DNA of 64,000 nucleotides from Raineyella sp044508675. Its GTDB lineage: Bacteria > Actinomycetota > Actinomycetes > Propionibacteriales > Propionibacteriaceae. Below are positions 51,279-58,237 of this stretch, piece by piece. A model generated the notes under the pieces. The model saw only the letters and a program-made list of their open reading frames with translations. It did not search any database and was not told where the DNA came from. Where the stretch lies: positions 1-64,000 of the forward strand of contig JBIQHF010000015.1 of the NCBI GenBank assembly GCA_044508675.1. Direction: 5' to 3'. The translations under genes were made by a program, and so were the position numbers. Each line of letters starts with the position of its first letter. Position 1 is the first letter of the stretch.

Positions 51279-52532
51279 ATGGAGCAGACACCCACCGCGG
51301 CCGACGAGGTCGTCTGGTTGACCGGACCCGACGGGCGAGCGGCGATCGCCGAGGCGTACGCCCTCGCCGACACCGAGGATCCCGCGACGGTCTCGCGGAT
51401 GCGCGAGACGTACGGCCCGCATGCGGCGGCCGCGCTGACCCAGGCGGACCTGCGGCACCGGGCCGCGGTGAAGTTCGGCGACGCGGCGGATCGATGGCTC
51501 TACACCCGGGCCGGTCTCGAACAGGCGACCCGGCCGCAGGTCGCCGCCCATCGCGCGCAGCTCTTCGCGGCCGCAGGCGTGCACCGCGTGTTCGACCTCG
51601 GCTGCGGGCTGGGGACCGATGCCGCCGCGTTCCTGGCCGCGGGGCTGGAGGTTGTCGCGGTCGAGCTGGACCCGCTGACCTGTGCGATGGCGGCCGCGAA
51701 CCTCGCCCCTGCCCTGGCCACCGGCCAGGCCCGGGTCGTCCGGGGCGATGCGACCGAAGTGCTGGACGACCTGTGGGAGCCCGGGACCGGGGCGTACGCC
51801 GACCCGGCCCGTCGCACCGGCGCCGGACGTACGTGGAACCCCGCCGACTTCACGCCCCCGTGGGGCTGGGCGGTCGCACTGCTGGACCGCGCCGCCGCCG
51901 ACGGGTCGGTGGGATGCCTCAAGGCGGGGCCGGGGCTGCCGTACCGGATGATCCCCGAGGGGGTCGGCGCCGAATGGGTCAGTCATCGTGGCGCCCTGGT
52001 GGAGGTCGCCCTCTGGCGCGGGACGTCCGCCCCCGGACCTGATGCCCGGATCGCGACGCTGATCGGCGCTGACGGAGCGATGCACCGGCTGCCGGCAGAG
52101 GACGTGCCGCAGCCCTTGCGCACGCCGGAGGTCGGCTCGGTGCTGTGGGAACCCGACCCGGCGGTCATCCGGGCTGGTGCGGTCGACCGGCTCGGGGTCG
52201 ACCTGTCGGCCGGCCGGGTGGCCGAGGGGATCGCCTACCTGGTCGGCGATGACCTGCACGAGTCGCCGTACGCGACGCCGTTCCGGGTGCTGGACGTGCT
52301 GTCGGTCAAGGAGAAGGTGCTGCGCGCCTGGGTCCGGGACCGGGAAATCGGCCAGTTGGAGATCAAGAAGCGCGGCCTGGTGATCGATCCGGCGGTTCTG
52401 CGCCGCAAGCTCCGGCCGGCCGGCCCGCACGCTGCCACTCTTGTCCTGACCCCGACCCCGGAGGGCGCGCGGGCCTTGGTGGTGGAGCGCCTGACGGCAT
52501 CGACGGTTCCTTCGGGACCAAGCTCCGGCTAG
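51279..52532 (+). CDS. SAM methyltransferase with THUMP-like C-terminal domain
   Basis: A 417-residue protein. The SAM-binding Rossmann motif is FDLGCGLGTDAAAFLAAGLE, followed by VVAVELDPLTCAMAAANL and the post-motif YADPARRTGAGRT. The C-terminal ~90 residues (LSVKEKVLRAWVRDREIGQL, then EIKKRGLVIDPAVLRRKL) form a THUMP-like domain as in RNA methyltransferases. A nucleic-acid substrate is likely but unidentified. ATG 51279 lies eight bases after GGGAGG. Confidence 0.83.
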   Translation: MEQTPTAADEVVWLTGPDGRAAIAEAYALADTEDPATVSRMRETYGPHAAAALTQADLRHRAAVKFGDAADRWLYTRAGLEQATRPQVAAHRAQLFAAAGVHRVFDLGCGLGTDAAAFLAAGLEVVAVELDPLTCAMAAANLAPALATGQARVVRGDATEVLDDLWEPGTGAYADPARRTGAGRTWNPADFTPPWGWAVALLDRAAADGSVGCLKAGPGLPYRMIPEGVGAEWVSHRGALVEVALWRGTSAPGPDARIATLIGADGAMHRLPAEDVPQPLRTPEVGSVLWEPDPAVIRAGAVDRLGVDLSAGRVAEGIAYLVGDDLHESPYATPFRVLDVLSVKEKVLRAWVRDREIGQLEIKKRGLVIDPAVLRRKLRPAGPHAATLVLTPTPEGARALVVERLTASTVPSGPSSG

Positions 52533-52541
52533 CCTCCGCAT

Positions 52542-53828
52542 GTGAGCCAGGACACAGGACAGGACACAGGGACGGACACCGAGACGGACGCCGGGCAGGA
52601 GCAGGTGGTCCCGCGGGCGACGATCGTCGGTCCCGGGCTGGCGCTCGTCGCCGTGGTCCTGATGGCCGCCGCGCTGCGCCCCGGCGCCACGTCGGTGGGG
52701 CCAGTGATCGCCGAGGTGAGCGAGAGCGTCGGGATGGGTGCGGCGCTCGCGGGAGTGCTGACCGCCCTGCCCGGACTCACCTTTGCGGCGATCGGGGCGG
52801 TCGCGGTGGCGCTGGCGCGTCGGGTCGGCCTGACCGTGGGCATCGTGGTCGGGCTGGTGCTGATCGTGCTCGGCCTGGTGCTGCGGACCTTCACCGACTC
52901 GACCGCGGCATTCCTGGCCTGCACGCTGCTCGGATTGGCCGGGATGGCGCTCGGCAACGTGCTGGTGCCGGCATGGGCCAAGCGGCACGGCGGGCCGTAC
53001 GTCACGCGACTGATGACCGCCTACAGCGTGACCCTGCTGGTCAGTGCGGCGATCGGCTCCGCGGCCGCCTCACCGATCGCCGCGTACGCCCCCGGTGGCT
53101 GGCGTGCCGCCCTCGGGGTGTGGGGCCTGACCGCTGCGGTCGGGTTCGTTCCGTGGGTCGTGCTCGCGGTCCGGGAACGCGCCGATGCCGCCGACCGGAC
53201 CGGCACCGCGATGCTGCCCCCGTCCGGCTTGATGCTGCGCTCGCCCACGGCGCTGGCACTGGGCCTGTTCTTCGGCACCCAGGCGCTGACGGCCTATGCG
53301 CAGTTCGGCTGGTTGCCCCAGATCTACCGCGACGCCGGCCTGTCCGCCACCGCCGCGGGCGCGTTGCTGGCGTTGATCTCGGTCATCGGCGTGGTCGGCG
53401 GCTTCCTGATGCCGCGGTGGGTGGCGACGTCGGCCAACCTGGCGCCCGGCATGTGGTTCTTCGGGGCATCGACGATCGCCGGCTGGCTGGGTCTGCTGAT
53501 CGCCCCCGCCGCCGTGCCGTGGTTGTGGGCGGTCCTGCTCGGCTTCGGCGGGTGGACGTTCACTGCCGCCATTGCGATGATCACGGTGCGTACCCGGGAC
53601 CCGCACGTCACGGCGCGGGTCTCCGGCTTCGTGCAGCCGTTCGGCTACCTACTGGCCGGTCTGGGGCCCCTGCTCATGGGTGTGGTCTACCAGGCCACCG
53701 GCGGCTGGACCCAGGTCCTGTGGGGACTGGTGGGGGTTGCTGTCGTGATGACGATCGCCGGCCTCCGCCTCGCCAGGCCCGCGTACGTCGACGACGAGAC
53801 CGGGCCTTCGGGGGCCGGGGCAGCCTGA
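52542..53828 (+). CDS. CynX/NimT-type MFS transporter
   Basis: A 428-residue carrier with a ~25-residue Asp/Thr-rich leader of repeated DTGQDTGTDTETD character, then 12 helices. ALRPGATSVGPVIAEVSESV in loop 1 is typical of the cyanate/2-nitroimidazole (CynX/NimT) transporter branch, as is YAQFGWLPQIYRDAG in the second half. GTG 52542 lies nine bases beyond the methyltransferase stop, so the two may be co-transcribed. The substrate is unknown. Confidence 0.82.
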   Translation: MSQDTGQDTGTDTETDAGQEQVVPRATIVGPGLALVAVVLMAAALRPGATSVGPVIAEVSESVGMGAALAGVLTALPGLTFAAIGAVAVALARRVGLTVGIVVGLVLIVLGLVLRTFTDSTAAFLACTLLGLAGMALGNVLVPAWAKRHGGPYVTRLMTAYSVTLLVSAAIGSAAASPIAAYAPGGWRAALGVWGLTAAVGFVPWVVLAVRERADAADRTGTAMLPPSGLMLRSPTALALGLFFGTQALTAYAQFGWLPQIYRDAGLSATAAGALLALISVIGVVGGFLMPRWVATSANLAPGMWFFGASTIAGWLGLLIAPAAVPWLWAVLLGFGGWTFTAAIAMITVRTRDPHVTARVSGFVQPFGYLLAGLGPLLMGVVYQATGGWTQVLWGLVGVAVVMTIAGLRLARPAYVDDETGPSGAGAA

Positions 53829-53874
53829 CTGGGGCCGGGGCACGGGGCACCCAGCCCTGGTGGGAGTTGCCTCG

Positions 53875-54818
53875 TCAAGCGGCGGCATCCTCGGGTGATC
53901 CGGGTTCGCGGAGCGCGTAGCGGGTGTGGCGTCGGGGTTGTCGGGTGCCTCCTGCGCGCGCCGGTGGCAGGAACTCGGGGACCTGGTCGACGCCCAGCCG
54001 GACCTCCCAGCGGCCGCCGGGCGTCGACCGGGGTCGGGTTCGACCAAGCCGTGGTGGTGGCGGCAGAGTAGGACCAGGTTGTGCAGGGCGGTGGGTCCGC
54101 CCTCGGCCCGGGCCACCCAGGCATTGATCTGCCCGATCATCTGTTCGGCCTCCACGGTGGGGAGCTTGACCCGGAAGAACACCGATCCGTGCCCGTCGCG
54201 GGCCCAGGTCAGCCGGCGCCTGCGCCGGGCGAGGGCCTCCTGGCGCTCCAGCGACTGTCGGAGCACCTCATCGGCCAGATCCGGGGCGACGGCCTCCAAC
54301 GCCCGGTGGGCCAGCCGGCGCAACTCGTCGGGGTCGTGTCGGTCGACGAATCCGACCAGCCTCTGCTCGATGTCGTCCATCAGGGCCGGGTTCAGCTCGC
54401 CGGGCAGGGCCTCCAGTCCGTCGATGATCCCGCGGCACTGCTGGGGCGAGGTGGTCCCGGTCGCGAGTGCGGCCGCGACATGGCGGTGCCCGGCCAGCCT
54501 GGCGGCGGTCCGTACGGTGGTGTGGGCCTGCCGGAGGGTCAGCCGGTTCGAGTCCCGCAACCACGCCGCTGTCCCGCCCCCGACGATTTCCGCGGTCACG
54601 TTCCGGGTCTCGATCTCGGCGACCACCACCAGCTCGGCCGCATGCACCATCGAGACCAGCCGGCCCAGCGTGGTGCACGCAGCAAGCAGGTCGGCATCGA
54701 CCAGCCCGGCCGCACCGGCCTCCAGGAACCGACCCACCTGCTTGACTGCACCATCAAGCGTCGGCGGCGCAACCCCACCCGGCCCAGGCCGTGCAGTCCC
54801 ACCGGCCGACCCATTCAC
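53875..54818 (-). pseudogene. Degenerate DUF222/HNH endonuclease (13E12-type)
   Basis: The N-terminal half is a normal DUF222 domain (LRDSNRLTLRQAHTTVRTAA, AALATGTTSPQQCRGIIDGL, and LTWARDGHGSVFFRVKLPTV). After AEQMIGQINAWVARAE it jumps directly to GGPTALHNLVLLCRHHHGLV, the end of the HNH motif. The intervening ~150 residues, including the first HNH cysteines, are missing in frame (junction near 54097). At about 54019-54021 the frame then shifts; the true tail RWEVRLGVDQVPEFLPPARA continues in another frame to a stop at 53875. Confidence 0.75.
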
Positions 54819-55072
54819 ATCCTCGTTCTCCCCCCTGCGCCGAACACTAGAGGGCCCCTCTGACATTTTTCGAACTCGCGTCTGAATGACCTTGTGGGGA
54901 ATGGTTCTCCGTGCCGGCCGGCGCGCGAGCGAGGGGTGGCGCATTCTGGTCGAGGGGCGGGAACATGATCCCTACGGACGCGTGGCGTACGGGAGGGGCG
55001 TTCGGCGTACGGACCGGAGGTGTCCGGGATGCCGCGACGCAAGGGGCAGCACCTGTGAGGCCAGGAGGGCCG

Positions 55073-55921
55073 GTGTTCTTCAGCAGACGCAGCGACGGGA
55101 CCCGCGTCCCCGATCTCTCGCCGCAGCGGCGGCTCGAGCCGTACATGATGACGACCCGGCTCGAGGCGATGGTCTTCTACCCGCAACGGATCCAGGTGGA
55201 CCCCCTGTTGGCGTGGTTGCAGCAGGTCAACGAGGGGCGACCGGCCGCCGAGCGCTATTCCTTCTTCCACGTCTACCTCACCGCCCTCGCCCGGCTCTTC
55301 CGGCAGCGTCCCGAGCTCAACCGGTTCGTCTCCGGCCGGCGTACGTACGTCCACAAGGACATCAGCTTCTCGTTCACGGTGAAGAAGGCCCTGACCGACC
55401 AGGCCCCCGAGACCCAGGTGCGGATGGTCTTCACCGGCACCGAGACGGTTGCGCAGGTCCGGGACCGGGTCAACAGCGAACTGGTCCGGGCGCGCGGGGC
55501 CGAGCCGAGTGAGGGGGATCGACTCATCGAGGCGGTCGCGGGCCTGCCTCGCCCGGTGGTGGCGACGTTCGCCAGAGCGGTCTGGGCTCTGGACAATCAC
55601 AATGTGCTGCCGCGCTTCCTGCGGGAGGTGATCCCGGTGTACGCCAGCGCCTACCTGGTCAACCTCGGTTCGCTCGGGGCCGAGGCGCCGTTCCATCACC
55701 TCTACCAGCGCGGCACGGCCAGCGTCTTCGCCGCGATCGGGGCTATCCGCAAGGAGGCCGTCGTCGATGGGGCCGGCGCGGTCGTCGCGCGGGACTGCGT
55801 GACCGTCGTCTACAGCATCGACGAGCGCGCCACCCAGGGCTACTACTTCGTCAAATCTGCGCGGATACTGGAAGAAATGCTGGCGGCACCGGAACGGCTC
55901 CTGCAGCCACCGCAGGAGTGA
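55073..55921 (+). CDS. 2-oxoacid dehydrogenase E2-like acyltransferase-fold protein
   Basis: A 282-residue protein of the E2 catalytic-domain (CAT-like) fold without lipoyl or E1/E3-binding domains. The start SRRSDGTRVPDLSPQRRLEP and the helix VDPLLAWLQQVNEGRPAAER match a stand-alone family annotated as E2. The classical catalytic motif DHRxxDG near the C terminus is replaced by SIDERATQGYYFVKSARILE, so the catalytic His is absent and acyl transfer is doubtful. GTG 55073 follows AGGAGGG; the longer frame to 54911 looks non-coding. Confidence 0.65.
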   Translation: MFFSRRSDGTRVPDLSPQRRLEPYMMTTRLEAMVFYPQRIQVDPLLAWLQQVNEGRPAAERYSFFHVYLTALARLFRQRPELNRFVSGRRTYVHKDISFSFTVKKALTDQAPETQVRMVFTGTETVAQVRDRVNSELVRARGAEPSEGDRLIEAVAGLPRPVVATFARAVWALDNHNVLPRFLREVIPVYASAYLVNLGSLGAEAPFHHLYQRGTASVFAAIGAIRKEAVVDGAGAVVARDCVTVVYSIDERATQGYYFVKSARILEEMLAAPERLLQPPQE

Positions 55922-56023
55922 TCCGCCTGTCGGCGCGGGTCAACGAGGTCGGGGATCGGTGACTGGCAGAGGCGGTTGCTAGTCTCACGACGCTTGAATC
56001 CGACATCCTGAAAGGTCACGACC

Positions 56024-56611
56024 ATGGTCGAGCAGCCGCGCCAGCCGCGCAACGTAACATCCGTCCCGATCCACGACACGCTCGCCGGCCGCTGGAGCCC
56101 GCGAAGCTTCGATGCCGAGTACGTCGTGATCGAGGATGACCTGACCGCGCTCGGCGAGGCCGCGCGCTGGGCGCCATCGGCCAGTAACCTCCAGCCGGCC
56201 CGGTTCATCGTCGGCGCCCGGGGTACGGCCACGTTCGAGAAGATCCACGCGACCCTGCTGGACTTCAACAAGTCGTGGACGCCGCGGGCCTCCCTGCTCC
56301 TGGTCGCCGTCGCCGAGACCGAGCGTGATGGTGTGGCGCTGCGCTGGGCCGAGTACGACCTGGGCCAGGCCGTCGCGCACCTCAGCGTGGAGGCCGAGTC
56401 CCGCGGCCTGAACGTACGCCAGATGGGTGGTTTCGACCCGGAGGCGCTGCGGACCTCCTTCGAGCTGGCCCCGGAGCTGGAACCGGTCAGCATCGTCGCG
56501 GTCGGCAAGTACACCGAGGCCGAGGACATCCCGCAGGGGATCCGCGAGCGCGACGCCGCTCCCCGCACCCGCCGGTCCCTGGAGGAGTTGGCCATCGTCC
56601 TGGACGCCTGA
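56024..56611 (+). CDS. Nitroreductase-family flavoprotein
   Basis: A 195-residue FMN oxidoreductase: RWSPRSFDAEYVVIEDDLTA and AARWAPSASNLQPARFIV contain the FMN-binding Arg-Ser and SASNLQPARF motifs, and MGGFDPEALRTSFELAPELE is the second conserved region. It likely reduces quinones, nitro compounds or flavin-dependent substrates with NAD(P)H. GAAAGG precedes ATG 56024. Confidence 0.85.
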   Translation: MVEQPRQPRNVTSVPIHDTLAGRWSPRSFDAEYVVIEDDLTALGEAARWAPSASNLQPARFIVGARGTATFEKIHATLLDFNKSWTPRASLLLVAVAETERDGVALRWAEYDLGQAVAHLSVEAESRGLNVRQMGGFDPEALRTSFELAPELEPVSIVAVGKYTEAEDIPQGIRERDAAPRTRRSLEELAIVLDA

Positions 56612-56666
56612 GTCCAGTCACGGGTGGGGCGGGCCGGTGGCCCGCTTCCTCGCGCATGATGTACGC

Positions 56667-57617
56667 ATGCCTGAACGCGAACCGTCCGGTCCCCTCGACC
56701 GCGCCACCTCCCGCCGGGCACTGCTCGGGGGAGCGCTGTTGGTGGGGGCCGGAGGGGTCCTCGCCGGGTGCGCCCGCCCGTTGGTCGATCCCCCTGCCCC
56801 GAGCGTGACCGGGGCCGGGGGACCGACCGGTGCCCCCAGCCCCGCCGCTTCGCCGACGGCCACGCCCACCCCGACACCGACAGGGACACCAATCGAGGGC
56901 GGGGCCGTGGGTGCCGCAGACGTGCAGGCCCTCGCCGCGCGCTACGAGGGGCGTACGCCCACGCAGTGGGGCCTCGAGGTCGACGACGTGGTGCTGCGCA
57001 GCGACTCGCGCGCCATTGCGCTGACCCTCGATGCCTGCGGCGGGCCGAGCGGGAGTGGCGTGGACACCGATCTGCTCGACTTCCTGCGTGCCGAGCAGAT
57101 CCCGGCGACCCTGTTCCTCAACTTGCGGTGGATCCAGGCCAACCGCCGGGTCGTCGACGAGCTCGCGGCCGAGGACCTGTTCGAGCTCGCCAACCACGGG
57201 ACCCGGCACCGGCCGCTGTCGGTCACCGGCCGGGAGGCGTACGGCATCAACGGCACCACCAGCGTCACCGAGGCGATCGACGAGGTCCACGCCAATCACG
57301 AGCAGCTGGCCGCCATCACCGGCCGGGCCCCACGCTTCTTCCGGCCGGGCACCGCCTACTTCGACGACATCGGCGTCGCCCTGGTCCGCGAACTCGGCGA
57401 GATCCCGGTCAACTTCGACGTGAACGGCGATGCCGGGGCGACCTTCACCGCCGGCCAGGTCGCCTCCACCGTCGCCGCCGCCCGGCCCGGCTCGATCATC
57501 ATCGGCCACATGAACCAGCCGAACGGTGACACCGCCGAGGGGCTGGCCGTCGCCCTGCCGAAACTGCGGGCCGCCGGGCACACTTTCGCCAGGCTGGGGG
57601 AGGTCGGCCTGCACTGA
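56667..57617 (+). CDS. Polysaccharide deacetylase-family lipoprotein
   Basis: A 316-residue exported NodB-fold protein. The N terminus TSRRALLGGALLVGAGGVLAGC combines a twin-arginine-like start and lipobox; a Pro/Thr linker follows to ~80. NodB motifs: ALTLDACGG (motif 1, catalytic Asp), ELANHGTRHRPLS (metal His-His), FFRPGTAYFDDIG (motif 3) and IIIGHMNQPNG (motif 5). The motif 1 second Asp is replaced by Ala-Cys (LDACGG), seen in some actinobacterial members. It probably deacetylates a cell-wall glycan. It is convergent with the PPTase gene, five bases between stops. Confidence 0.83.
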   Translation: MPEREPSGPLDRATSRRALLGGALLVGAGGVLAGCARPLVDPPAPSVTGAGGPTGAPSPAASPTATPTPTPTGTPIEGGAVGAADVQALAARYEGRTPTQWGLEVDDVVLRSDSRAIALTLDACGGPSGSGVDTDLLDFLRAEQIPATLFLNLRWIQANRRVVDELAAEDLFELANHGTRHRPLSVTGREAYGINGTTSVTEAIDEVHANHEQLAAITGRAPRFFRPGTAYFDDIGVALVRELGEIPVNFDVNGDAGATFTAGQVASTVAAARPGSIIIGHMNQPNGDTAEGLAVALPKLRAAGHTFARLGEVGLH

Positions 57618-57622
57618 CGGGC

Positions 57623-58171
57623 TCACCCGTCGGTGGCGGAGGAGGTCGCCGGCCAGTGCCGTACGACCGGGTCGACCGATCCGGGGGCGTCGGTCGTCGC
57701 GAGCGCCGCGACGTAACCCGGCACGGGGGCCGCGAGCTCCTGGGTCTCGCCGCGGCCGGCCTTCATCCGTGCCTCGCGTCGCACCCAGGCAGTGGCCTGC
57801 TCGGGATCGGCCAGGTCGGCCACCCGCTGAACGTCCACCCCGATCGGCCCTTCGGTGCTGACGGCGACGACCACCAGCACTCCGGAGTGGGACACCGAGA
57901 CCCAGGGCAGAGTCGGCCCCGGCCCCAGGATCCGCGGGGCGCCGTGAGGCCCTCCGCAGTCGCTGCAGGTGCGGTCGACCACCACCTCGTCCGGCTCGAC
58001 AGCCAGGTGCTCGGCGACGGCTGCCCGCAGCAGGGCGGCTGCGAGGAGGGAGCGGCCCCGGTCCGCGGGCCGCTCGTACGCGTCGGCCCGGGTGAGCTCG
58101 GCGGCACTGACCGCGGCCGAGAGGCTGCGATCGACCGCGGTGAGCGTGGCCCACCACACTTCGACCCCCAT
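57623..58171 (-). CDS. Sfp-type 4'-phosphopantetheinyl transferase
   Basis: A short 182-residue PPTase. The signature pair is present: PIGVDVQRV (GVDV 111-114, Mg-binding D113) and WVRREARMKAGRG (129-141, the W-x2-K/R-E-A-x2-K motif with E133). The CoA-side VSVSHSGVLVVVAV lies before it, and a CSDCGGPHG segment suits the P2 loop. It would convert the carrier domain of the divergent synthetase from apo to holo form. The two genes share a 66-base promoter region containing an iron box, so co-regulation is likely. The C-terminal region is abbreviated. Confidence 0.83.
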   Translation of the reverse strand: MGVEVWWATLTAVDRSLSAAVSAAELTRADAYERPADRGRSLLAAALLRAAVAEHLAVEPDEVVVDRTCSDCGGPHGAPRILGPGPTLPWVSVSHSGVLVVVAVSTEGPIGVDVQRVADLADPEQATAWVRREARMKAGRGETQELAAPVPGYVAALATTDAPGSVDPVVRHWPATSSATDG

Positions 58172-58212
58172 CGGCCCTCCTGCTGCGCAGCATCCACTCT
58201 TGTCGCGGGAAC

Positions 58213-58231
58213 TTATCTTAGCCTAACCTAA
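58213..58231. promoter_or_regulatory. DtxR/IdeR iron box
   Basis: TTATCTTAGCCTAACCTAA matches the iron-box consensus TTAGGTTAGSCTAACCTAA at 17 of 19 positions. It lies six bases before the GTG of the synthetase and 41 bases before the divergent PPTase start, so an iron-loaded repressor would shut both. The closeness to GTG suggests a leaderless or very short-leader transcript. Confidence 0.82.
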
Positions 58232-58237
58232 CCCCTC

